Positions 55,667 to 64,000 of a stretch of DNA of 64,000 nt are shown here, in pieces. Both the position numbers and the translations under genes were made by a program. Origin of the DNA: Megaustenia siamemsis (lineage: Eukaryota; Mollusca; Gastropoda; Stylommatophora; Ariophantidae); the NCBI GenBank assembly GCA_032433765.1, contig JAVIAB010000159.1, positions 61,045,543 to 61,109,542 on the forward strand, in the 5' to 3' direction. The notes below the pieces were generated by a model, which saw nothing but the letters and a program-made list of their open reading frames with translations, was not told where the DNA came from and searched no databases. Numbering within the stretch: position 1 is the stretch's first letter; the number at the start of each line of letters is the position of its first letter.

Positions 55667-57352
55667 GTGATACTCAGATGTGGAAGTTGGCCTTCAGAGC
55701 CAACATCCATTTGTCCAGGGCTGCCACAAGGCTCACCATTGTCACCAGTTCTATTTAACGTGTACACAATAACGATCACGGCCAAACAGCTGGATGAGAG
55801 GGGAAGAACTATGACTTTTGCTGATGATATTCTGGTATATCGACAGGGAAGAGACAGACGGGGAATCGCCTCCACAATGCAAGACGAACTCGATCGCATT
55901 TCTTCCTGGTGGTGTTGTTCAGGTGCCTTGGTTAATCCTAATAAAGCATCAGTTTCATGGTTCTCCCTTAACAATCATATCGTTAATACGACCACACCGG
56001 TAGTACGAATGGCAGCTGATGAGGTGACCTGGGACAAGTTGATGACATACCTCGGAGTTAAGTTTGATCGCAGCCTGTGTTTTCGGGACCACGTCGACCA
56101 TGTGATAACAAAATCCCACAAAGGATTAGCCGCCTTGAAAGTCATGGGAGCTGTCAACATCGAGCAGAGGCTACTTACTCTTCTGTTCCAGGGATTAGTC
56201 CTCGCACCTATCGAATATGCCCTGGCAATTCTTACTGTCAGTACGACTCAAATTGATAGGCTGGAGAAAATACAAAATGAAGCTATGCGCATTATCCTGG
56301 GATGTACGAGGGACACTCCCTGTGTAGCAATGAGGTATCTTCTTGACTTTCCAACCATGGATGACAGAATCAAGATCTGGAGAGCACAAGCATACCTGAA
56401 GATTAGTACAGATACAGAGCATCCATTGCACCACGTGCTCAACACAGAGAAAGGTACCAGGCTAAAAAGAGGCGAATCATGGGTGGGCCGAGCAGAATAT
56501 GTCATCAAACAGGTCTGTGGGCTTACCAATATCAGCGTTGGTGAGGAGTGGATACCGGTGACTACGTCATTCAAGGGGAATTTCTCATGTATTGTCACAC
56601 TCGATAGGAAAATTAGGGAACAGAACCCGGTAGTAGTTAAAGCTCAGGTTAATGTTCTCATCTGCGATAACACCGATGAGAAAGATGCAGTCATCTATAC
56701 AGACGGATCTGTAAGACGACACGAAAGAAGTGCATGGGCATTTACAGCACGCTCGGCAGGCAGAATAGCCAAGGAAGACAGTGGTGCATACGCCATGACC
56801 ACGAGTAGCATGACAATGGAGGTGATGGCAGTGACCAAGGCATTCAAATGGTTAGAGTCACAAGACTACACCCACGCATGTATACTGAGTGATTCGATGA
56901 GCATGATAAAAAAAGTGGAGGCGTACTTTGTACGCATGCAATAGGTAGAGTCGTTGCAGAAATCCAAAATACGTAAGGTCACCTTTGTCTATGTCCCTGG
57001 ACATGCGGGAGTACGGGGAAATGAGAGAGCGGACAGGTTGGCTAGCTGTGCTGTCGTTGAGGACGGGCAACCGATGGATCGGGCGGACATCATCAATGCC
57101 CTCCGAGATGTGAGAAGAGCACAGGACTTCGACAAACACAGATCAACGTCACTTGTTCGGATGATGGAAATGGGTGAGTTAATATGGGCACAGCCAGAAA
57201 TTAGAAACTTGGTGGCCGTGTAAGAAGGACTATCAACCAACATAGAAATGGAGTCGTCAGTCGCTGGACACTGAGGGAATTGCTGAGGAGGGGATCTGAG
57301 CACCTATGGACATGTTCGGAGTGCAATGATGCTGACCCGCAAATAACTCAAT
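55667..57352 (+). mobile_element. Family C copy 4, longest copy with RT catalytic motif
   Basis: Open for 425 codons. RT: LPQGSPLSPVLFNVYTITIT, MTFADDILVYRQGRDRRGI (catalytic FADD near 55815), YLGVKFDRSLCFRDHVDHV. RNase H: YTDGSVRRHERSAWAFTARS, MEVMAVTKAFKW, LSDSMSMIKK. A TAG at 56942-56944 replaces a Leu codon of copy 2. HAGVRGNERADRLA follows, and a frameshift near 57170 ends it. The octamer tail is short. Exact 13-bp target duplications bound it. It is truncated 5' of the mid-RT motifs. Confidence 0.95.
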
Positions 57353-57365
57353 AACTTCTTTCCAG
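57353..57365. repeat. Target-site duplication of family C copy 4 (right)
   Basis: AACTTCTTTCCAG, the second copy. Confidence 0.92.
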
Positions 57366-58620
57366 TCGTTAGGTATTTCTTCCCTCTCCCAAATTTTATC
57401 TAATAGATTATGTAACATCTTGGTAGAGGTGTTAATATTTAATTTTATGGCTTCCGAAGTAATTTCATCTGGTCCTGTGGCGTTACCATTTTTAATAGCT
57501 TGGTAGCTTTCATTATTGCTTCTTTGCTTGGTTTTCCGCAGTTAACGTGCAACTCCTCTTCTGCTGGTAGTATATCTGGAGGATTATTTGAGCCGGGTTT
57601 GGTCAAAAGTTCTTCAAAATGCTCTTTCGATCTCTTTATTTGTTCCCTTATATACTAAGCAGATTTTCCTACTTATCTTTAATACAGACATTTATCTGTT
57701 TGTATTTTCCACTTAATTTCTTTGTGTTGTTGTACAGTTCCTTCATATGCCCTTTATTTGCTGCTCCCTCTTTAGCTAGTTGATCTATATATTTCCTATT
57801 ATACATTTTAATGTATCTTCTCACTTCTTTGTTCACCTCTGTCTAAACTTCATGTGTCTTGGCTTTATTACTTCTCGTTTTGCTTTTATTTATGTCTGTT
57901 TTCTTGTTCTTTCTTTCTCTAATTTTGTCCAGGGTCTCTGCTGTCATCCATGCTTTATTCTGGCGTTCTCTTTTCCATCGTTTCTTCGCATGTCTCTTTC
58001 CATGTATCTTTTAACTGTTTCCAATGATTTTCTCTATTTATTGTATTTTCTAGTTGTTTGAGAACTTGGTATTTGTTTGATATTGTGACTGCAAATTTAT
58101 CTTTAATTGCTTGTTCTTTAAGAAACCCTATATTGAAATACTTTTTAGTTTAATTTTAAGTTTGGCTATCAGAAGATGATGATCATAAGCTATATCTGCC
58201 CATCTTTATACTTTTACATCCTGCAAGGATGACTTAAACTTATTATTAATACATATGTGATCAATTTGATTGTACGTTCTATGATCTGGTGACAACCATG
58301 TAGCTTTGTGTATTCTTTTATGTTGGAATATCGTTCCTTCTAGGCTCACTTGATTAAGGGCGCAGAAATTCACAAATATCTCTCCATTCTCGTTTATATC
58401 TCCAAGTCCATGTTTTCCCATAATCTCTTCGAAGTTTCTGTTGTCTGATCCTACTTTAGCATTTAGGTCTCCCATCAAGATTATAATATCCTTGGCTTGT
58501 CTTTCATCCATTGGACATTGTAACTGTTTATATAATTCATCTTTAACTAAATAATCTTTATCGTTGGTTGGTGCATAGCATTGGATAATGTGTAATTTTA
58601 TTTTGTTTTTGGTTGTTTTA
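57366..58620 (-). mobile_element. Family E retrotransposon, endonuclease to RT start
   Basis: Minus strand: EEP (ILMGDLNAKVGSDNRNFEE, GKHGLGDINENGEIFVNFCA, ATWLSPDHRTYNQIDHICIN), the linker with an AYDHHLLIAKLKLK-like end, a coiled stretch, PAEEELHVNCGK-like sequence, then RT approach DEITSEAIKL and the WEREEIPNDWK region at 57380-57410. It is interrupted by family C copy 4. The EEP part is the best preserved in the window. Confidence 0.85.
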
Positions 58621-58629
58621 AATGTGAAT

Positions 58630-58972
58630 TACAGTGAAAGTGTTCAACTACATTGTTTTCTGTTATTATACAGTGAGAGTTTTTCAGCTATCATCTTTTT
58701 AGCGAATAATTAGTACGATGATTCAATCTATCATGTTCTTATCTATTATTCTGTGAGAGGTGTTCAACTATTATGTTTTCAGCTATTATACAATGAGAGT
58801 GTTCAACTAACATGTTTTCGGCTATTATACAATGAGAGTGTTCAACTATCATGTTTTCGGCTATTATACAATGAGAGTGTTCAACTAACATGTTTTCAGC
58901 TATATTACAGTGAAAGTATTCAACTATAAGGTTTCAGCTATTATACAGTGAAAGCGTTCAACTATAATCACC
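58630..58972. repeat. 39-bp degenerate repeat
   Basis: About 8 copies of GTTCAACTAACATGTTTTCG plus GCTATTATACAATGAGAGT. It is the older relative of the 72-bp array on the far side of the family B insertion. Confidence 0.88.
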
Positions 58973-58974
58973 AT

Positions 58975-59605
58975 CATCATCATCATGTTGCATACCGTTT
59001 GGCGTAGGTGATCATGTCCCTCCACAATCTTCTATCTACAGTGCATCGTATCAGTTCTGTTGTCGACTGTTTTCCATGCCATGACACCAAGCCATCCCGT
59101 ATTTTCTCTCTTTGTCGTCCGCGATCTCTCTTTCCTTTTATTTTGCCAGTTGTAACCAAGTATTCCAACTTTCCTCTTCTCATGATGTGCCCGAAAAATG
59201 TTGATTGCTTCTTTTATGATGTTTTTTAAGAGCTCCCTTTTTGTGTTGGCCTCTTTGATAACTTCCTCCTTAGGTCTTTCTAGCTGTCCAGGGAACGTTC
59301 AACATTCTTCTGAAAAATTGCATCTCTGTGGCCTCTAATCGTCTTTTGATTTGTTTGTCTACTGTCCATGTTTCGCTTCCATAGGTCAGAATGTGTTCTA
59401 TATAGCACCGATGAACTCTCTTTCTCATTTCTATTGACATAGATTTGTTGCATAAGATATTTTTCATTTCTGAAATGCTATTTTGGCCTGAACTTTCTGC
59501 TTTTTATTTATGTGGTGCATCTCCCATCTGATGTTATTGAGCCCAAGTATTTGAAACGTAGCACTTGTTTCAGATTTGTCTCGTTTATTTTTATGCTGCA
59601 TGATG
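58975..59605 (-). mobile_element. Family B retroelement copy 4, 3' half
   Basis: Minus strand: CSIKINET-like, YLGSITSDGRCTT-like, MKNILCNKSMSIEMRKRVHR, CYIEHILTYGSETWTVDKQI, EATEMQFFRRMLNVPW, MRRGKLEYLVTTGKIKGKRD and LIRCTVDRRLWRDMITYAKR, with an ATGATGATGATGG tail. It is inserted in a tandem repeat field. Confidence 0.88.
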
Positions 59606-60065
59606 ATGAGCGTGTTTCAACTATACATGTTTTCACTAATTATATAGAAACATTGTTATGTTCTCGGCTAATACATGGTGAGAGTGTTTCAACTATACAT
59701 GTTTTCACTAATTATATAGAAACATTGTTATGTTCTCGGCTAATACATGGTGAGAGTGTTTCAACTACACATGTTTTCACTAATTATATAGAAACATTGT
59801 TATGTTCTCGGCTAATACATGGTGAGAGTGTTTCAACTATACATGTTTTCACTAATTATATAGAAACATTGTTATGTTCTCGGCTAATACATGGTGAGAG
59901 TGTTTCAACTATACATGTTTTCACTAATTATATAGAAACATTGTTATGTTCTCGGCTAATACATGGTGAGAGTGTTTCAACTATACATGTTTTCACTAAT
60001 TATATAGAAACATTGTTATGTTCTCGGCTAATACATGGTGAGAGTGTTTCAACTATACATTTTTT
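59606..60065. repeat. 72-bp tandem array, six nearly identical copies
   Basis: The unit contains GTGTTTCAACTATACATG, TTTTCACTAATTATATAG, AAACATTGTTATGTTCTCGG and CTAATACATGGTGAGA. The one clear difference is ACTACAC at 59764. It appears built from two diverged 36- to 39-bp units. Because 72 is a multiple of 3 it stays open, but it is not a gene. Confidence 0.96.
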
Positions 60066-60250
60066 ATCTTTTATACAGTTTTTCACCTACTATGTTTTCA
60101 GATAAAAAAATATTAAGAGGGATCCATCTATCATGGTCTCAGCTATTTTTCAGTGAGAGTGTTTCAACAACAATGGATTTAGCTATTATGAAATGACATT
60201 GTTTAAGCTATAGTAGTTTCAGCAATCATACAAAATGGAGATCCGGTAAA
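60066..60250. repeat. Degenerate edge of the 39-bp repeat
   Basis: Decayed units (TTCAGCTATTATGAAATGA and similar). Confidence 0.6.
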
Positions 60251-60299
60251 AAAGATTATGTTATGACGCTCTATTCACCTTAAAACAAACTGCAGACAA

Positions 60300-60413
60300 G
60301 ACTGCAGAACACAATCAACATTTCTTACATTGATCAGGAAAAAAAATAGTCGACCGAGTAAACAGAGAACAAATGTGGGAGCCAACATCTAACCAACCTA
60401 ATTAAACATCTCT
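60300..60413 (+). pseudogene. Family O RT fragment, part 1
   Basis: NISYIDQEKKIVDRVNREQM then W, matching the FIDQEKAFDRV motif of reverse transcriptases. It continues at 60774-60870 after a family A insertion. Confidence 0.6.
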
Positions 60414-60425
60414 ACATCAACAGCA

Positions 60426-60761
60426 AAGAAAAGACGATGGTCATTCGTTGGACATGTGATGAGAAGAGATAATAATCGAATAGCAAAGCAAACCCTCATA
60501 TGGGAAACAACAGGTAAAAGAAAAAGAGGAAGACCCAGGGAGACACTGAGAAGAACATTGATGAGAGAGGCAAGAGCAGCAGAAATCGGCTCCCTCAATG
60601 AGATAGAACTGCTTGCACAGAACAGAGACAGATGGCGAGATTTGATAAAATATCTTTAAAAGAAAACTGCTAGAACAAAAAATTCATATAGGAAAAGGTG
60701 TATCTTGGTCTACGCCCTATGGGCCGGTTACGGCTCGAAAGGTCAATAGATAGATAGATAG
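60426..60761 (+). mobile_element. Family A copy 5, 3' end with TSD
   Basis: KKRRWSFVGHVMRRDNNRIA, KRKRGRPRETLRRTLMREAR, ELLAQNRDRWRDLIKYL, then GGGCCGGTTACGGCTCGAAA and four ATAG units. The frame is open. Exact 12-bp duplications ACATCAACAGCA at 60414-60425 and 60762-60773 flank it. It is a recent-looking, strongly truncated insertion. Confidence 0.93.
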
Positions 60762-60773
60762 ACATCAACAGCA

Positions 60774-60867
60774 GCTGCACAGTCAGAAAACAGTATGGTA
60801 CACAGACTATTTCGAAGTTAAATCAGAAGTAAAAATGGAAGTTGTCCTATCCCTTTTTGTTTATTAC
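60774..60867 (+). pseudogene. Family O RT fragment, part 2
   Basis: WYTDYFEVKSEVKMEVVLSL, matching FEVKSGVKQGDVLSPLLF of RT motif 4/B. It is the continuation of 60300-60413. Confidence 0.6.
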
Positions 60868-61545
60868 ATCATCATCATCAAGTACTGGGCCTGCTGGCTT
60901 GGTGATCATGTCTCTCTACATCTTTCGATCACGACAGTTATTTATCATTTCTATTGTTGACCTTGTGCCAAGCCATTCTCTTAAGCTGTCTGGTATATTT
61001 TCTCTTTGTTTCCCTCTATCTCTCAGTCCCTCAATTTTCCTAGTTTTTACAATATATTCCAGCTGTGCAGCTTTCTCTTCTCATACATGGCCAAAAAAAT
61101 TAATATTGTTTCTTCCCAATATTGGAAATTAGCTCTCTTTTGCTTTGGCCTCATTCATAACGTTTTCATTACTCTTCTTAACTGTACATGGTATTCTCAA
61201 CATTCTTCTGTAAAACCACATTTCTACAGCCTCCAGTGATTTTCTTGTCTGTTGTCCTATTGTCCATGATTCACATCTGTATGTTAAGACAGGCTCTACA
61301 TAACATTAAAGAACTTCTTTCTTATTTCTATTGTCACAAATGGATTGCATAGTATCTTCTTAAATTTTTGGAATGCTGCTTTTGCCTGAGCCATTCTGCA
61401 TCTCACCTCTTTTGTACATCTTCCGTCTGAGGTTAACAAAGTTCCCAAATATTTAAATTCATTTACCTGTTTTAATATTGTTCCACTTGTCTTTATTTTG
61501 CACTGAGGTGATGTCTTTCTTTGTTGTTACCATTATTTCTGTTTA
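60868..61545 (-). mobile_element. Family H retroelement copy, C-terminal end
   Basis: Minus strand: KRGEMQNGSGKSS-like, SWTIGQQTRKSLEAVEMWFY, RRMLRIPCTVKKSNENVMNE, KIEGLRDRGKQRENIPDSL, NCRDRKMWRDMI, then a GATGATGATGATG tail. It is broken in several frames. Confidence 0.78.
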
Positions 61546-61554
61546 TTACAGTCC

Positions 61555-62120
61555 ATAGACTATATATGCAAGTTAACCAACCCTTCAGAGACAGAATAGA
61601 TCGACGAGCTTCTATTTACAGACGATCAGGCACTAATACAGGACAAAACAGAAGACCTACAACAAAAACACTTAAATAAACTCAACAGCACAGACACAAA
61701 ATAGAACATGAAAATCACCATTAACAAAACAGAATTCATGAATGTCGCAAAAGAGAAGCAGAACATCAACATAAGTATAGAAGGCAGACAACTAAAACAA
61801 ATAGATGGACTTAAATGCATAGAAAGTTTTGTGACAAAGGACAAATCACAAACATGGGAAAGTAGACTTAAGGCGCATGAACGCTTGCCAAATCATTGGA
61901 CAGCTATAACCACTATTGTCCAACAAGGAAATAACTCTAGAGGCAAAACGGGCAATTGATACAATCTTCACCCCAACGTTGTGCTATAAATGCCAGCCGT
62001 TGATCCTAGATGCAAGAACAACAACAAAAATGACTACAACTCAGACGAAATGTGTCAGACGAATGATAGGAAACAGTCTGAGAGACAATATCAGAAATGG
62101 TGAACTGAGAAAAAAAAGCT
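61555..62120 (+). mobile_element. Family L retroelement, RT to post-RT (part 1)
   Basis: IDELLFTDDQALIQDKTEDL (catalytic TDD near 61615-61630), MKITINKTEFMNVAKEKQNI, IDTIFTPTLCYKCQPLI, TTQTKCVRRMIGNSLRDNIR. Several stops. A SINE-1 piece follows, then the element resumes. Confidence 0.8.
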
Positions 62121-62129
62121 AGGAATAAC

Positions 62130-62245
62130 CTTTGCCATAGTAATACCGACCCCATTAACCCAAAATGGTCTGTAAAAAGTATGGTCACTAAAACCATATT
62201 CTCTATACGCCACATGGCGTGATGGGGTTCTTTACTTATTTACAT
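62130..62245 (+). mobile_element. SINE-1 copy 4, 3' half
   Basis: TAATACCGACC, ATGGTCTGTAAAAAGTATGG, CACTAAAACCATATTC, terminal palindrome ACGCCACATGGCGT, then GGGGTTCTTTACTTATTT. It splits family L. Confidence 0.8.
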
Positions 62246-62460
62246 GACAAGACAGAGTGATAAAAACACAAAACACAAAGAGACCTCAATAAGTGTTGTA
62301 AAAGCATCAAACCAAAGGGTCAATCTCGAAGAAGATGGATCGACGGAATATTAGAAGCACTGGGAAACATAACATCAGCAGATGCGAACAGAAAAGCTGA
62401 AGACTTCAAATTATATCTGCCCTCGACGCTGAAAGGTAAATGAGGAGGGAAAGAGGAAGA
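62246..62460 (+). pseudogene. Family L retroelement, C-terminal end (part 2)
   Basis: SRRRWIDGILEALGNITSAD, ANRKAEDFKLYLPSTLKGK. It matches the 54885-55085 fragment and continues part 1. 62461-62560 has a weak ANK-like tail, GPPIMQREVVEAIQ, the start of another RT linker. Confidence 0.75.
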
Positions 62461-62564
62461 AAAACTCTATGATGATGAGAAACCAGTGCTGAACAAATCA
62501 AACAAAGACACAGGACCACCAATAATGCAGAGGGAAGTGGTGGAAGCAATTCAATAAATTAAAT

Positions 62565-62610
<46 letters not shown>
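62565..62610. repeat. (TA)n microsatellite
   Basis: About 40 bases of TA, directly before the ATCT-type tail of the next element. Confidence 0.9.
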
Positions 62611-62611
<1 letters not shown>

Positions 62612-62612
<1 letters not shown>

Positions 62613-63455
62613 CTATCTATCTATCTATTGACCTTTCGAGCCGTAACCGGCCCATAGGGCGTAGACCAAGATACACCTTCTCCTATATGAATTTTTGTTC
62701 TAGCAGTTTTCTTTTAAAGATATTTTATCAAATCTCGCCATCTGTCTCTGTTCTGTGCAAGCAGTTCTATCTCATTGAGGGAGCCGATTCCTGCTGCTCT
62801 TGCCTCTCTCATCAATGTTCTTCTCAGTGTCTCCCTGGGTCTTCCTCTTTTTCTTTTACCTGTTGTTTCCCATATGAGGGCTTGCTTTGCTATTCGATTA
62901 TTATCTCTTCTCATCACATGTCCAACGTATGACCATCGTCTTTTCTTTATTACTGAAGATATTAGTGGTTGATTGGCGATTTCTCTAATTTCCTCGTTTG
63001 TTTTGAATTCGTTCCATTCTATACCAAGTATTTTCCTTAGACATTTATTTTCGAATGCGTTCAACTTTGTTTCTATATCTCTTGTTGTTTTCCAGCTTTC
63101 ACACGCATACGTAAGGGTTGATAGTACATTTGATTTGAATAGCCTAAGTTTTGTGTTTGTGCTAATGAGTTTTGATTTCCACAACTTTTCAAGGCTTCTG
63201 AAAGACATTGCTGCTTTAGCCAGTCTGATTCTAATTTCTTTGCTCGTATCCCCTTCTCGATCAATGTGACTTCCAAGATAGATGAAGTGATCGATCTCTT
63301 CTACTGGTTTGTTTTCCATGTATATTTTGTCACTTGTTGGAATTAAACTTTTCATGACTTTAGTCTTTTCATGATTGACCTCAAGCCCAATTTTGCTGGC
63401 TATTGATGATAGTTCATTTGTGTTTTCCTGCATCGTTTTTATCTGATTGCTGATG
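62612..63455 (-). mobile_element. Family A copy 6, 3' half
   Basis: Minus strand: IASKIGLEVNHEKTKVMKSL, IDHFIYLGSHIDREGDTSKE, SFRSLEKLWKSKLISTNTKL, KCLRKILGIEWNEFKTNEEI, KRRWSYVGHVMRRDNN and RGRPRETLRRTLMREARAAG, to DLIKYL. The frame is open for most of this length. The tail is (ATAG)n. TA repeats flank both ends (62565-62610 and 63456-63477), so it probably inserted in a TA run. Confidence 0.92.
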
Positions 63456-63477
63456 ATTATATATATATATATATATA
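63456..63477. repeat. (TA)n microsatellite
   Basis: About 20 bases of TA, the likely other half of the TA run split by family A copy 6. Confidence 0.85.
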
Positions 63478-63478
63478 A

Positions 63479-63540
63479 ATTAATCCACATTATCGATTTT
63501 AATTCGTTTGCAGTGATACCGAGGCCTTCCATAACCAAAT
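63479..63540 (+). mobile_element. 3' tip of the heptamer-tailed element (copy 2)
   Basis: TCGATTTTAATTCGTTTGC, GATACCGAGGCCTTCC, then ATAACCAAATAACCAAAT. Nearly identical to the minus strand of 25232-25300. Confidence 0.65.
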
Positions 63541-64000
63541 AACCAAATCATGAGACGTGTAAGGAACACAATAAAAACAGAAATAAGTGAAAAACAATTT
63601 GGATTTGTTGAAGGAAAGGGCACCAATAATGCAATATACATCATGAGAACACTGATAGAAAGAACTACAGAAGTAAAGAAAGATAAATATATGTGCTTTA
63701 TAGACTGCACAAATGCATTTGACAAAATAAAACATGTGGAAATAATCAATATGCTGGAGCAAATAAACATCGAAGGCAAGGATCTCGGGATCATTTTAAA
63801 AAAAACGTGTACCTGCAACAAACAGCAGGCACAAGAATTAGCAACCAAACAGGGCAATTCCAGTATATAAACATCAGACAAGGCTGTTTTCTGTCGCCGG
63901 ATTTGTTTTCACTTTACAGCGAAAATAGTATGTGATCAATAGCAGATATAAAAGGAATTTAAGTCAAAGGCCACAACAAAAACAATTTGAGATATGCGGA
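63541..64000 (+). mobile_element. Family B retroelement copy 5, RT core, cut by window edge
   Basis: MRRVRNTIKTEISEKQFGFV, KGTNNAIYIMRTLIERTTEV, MCFIDCTNAFDKIKHVEIIN, then a shift, NIRQGCFLSPDLFSLYSENS, a TGA, SIADIKGI and a TAA, ending at RYA, just before the catalytic Asp pair. Continues past the window. Confidence 0.87.

Noticed and set aside
59512..60105. A 197-codon repeat protein
   Set aside because: Starts inside a reversed family B fragment and runs through the 72-bp array; an artefact of unit length.

Overview
KIND OF DNA. This is AT-rich nuclear DNA of an animal, most likely a mollusc and perhaps a gastropod. The assignment is an inference from many endonuclease/reverse-transcriptase (non-LTR) relics, tRNA-derived SINEs, very long microsatellites, and one cysteine-rich secreted-protein gene split into short exons. 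No operons, rRNA or free-standing tRNA genes were seen. A 100-base run of N at 51668-51767 is an assembly gap. || HOST GENE. The best host gene is on the minus strand from about 37935 down to 4255. Five short exons (37871-37817, 31180-31039, 16159-16032, 8079-7915, 4379-4255) join in phase into a protein of about 204 residues, with a signal peptide and 14 cysteines after it. Its roughly 33 kb of introns hold most of the repeats in the left half. A further minus-strand open exon at 26462-25660, in intron 2, encodes a twice-repeated, heavily N-glycosylated extracellular domain; a decayed relative lies at 13331-13522. || MOBILE ELEMENTS. I sort the retroelement copies into working families. A: FADD-type RT with an (ATAG)n tail. 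B, G and H: related elements with (GAT)n tails. C: RT plus RNase H with an octamer tail (ATAACTCA)n. D and M: RNase H and C-terminal ends of a jockey/I-like type. E: AP-like endonuclease plus FADD RT. I, J, L, N, O: smaller pieces. K: an R2-like element with an N-terminal zinc finger and a restriction-like endonuclease. All are truncated or broken. Several insertions keep target-site duplications, so their nesting order can be read. || LAYOUT. 0-8.6 kb: endonuclease relic, (ACT)n, a 30-bp minisatellite split by an A element, gene exons 5 and 4, and two giant GATA/CTAT arrays facing each other. 8.6-16 kb: nested D, C, G and H elements and two SINE families. 16.4-27 kb: one 27-bp satellite field broken by A, B, C, E and G insertions. 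27.2-28.4 kb: a 33-bp minisatellite. 28.4-31 kb: H and E relics and a SINE. 32.2-35 kb: another 33-bp satellite around a J relic. 35.4-38 kb: H and M relics and host exon 1. 38.9-43.2 kb: R2-like element K with a 38-bp repeat expanded inside its reading frame. 43.2-64 kb: more A, B, C, E, G, H, I and L relics, a duplicated 3-kb block (45.1-48.3 and 52.6-55.6 kb), a family C copy with a twin-priming inversion beside the gap, and a homogenised 72-bp array.
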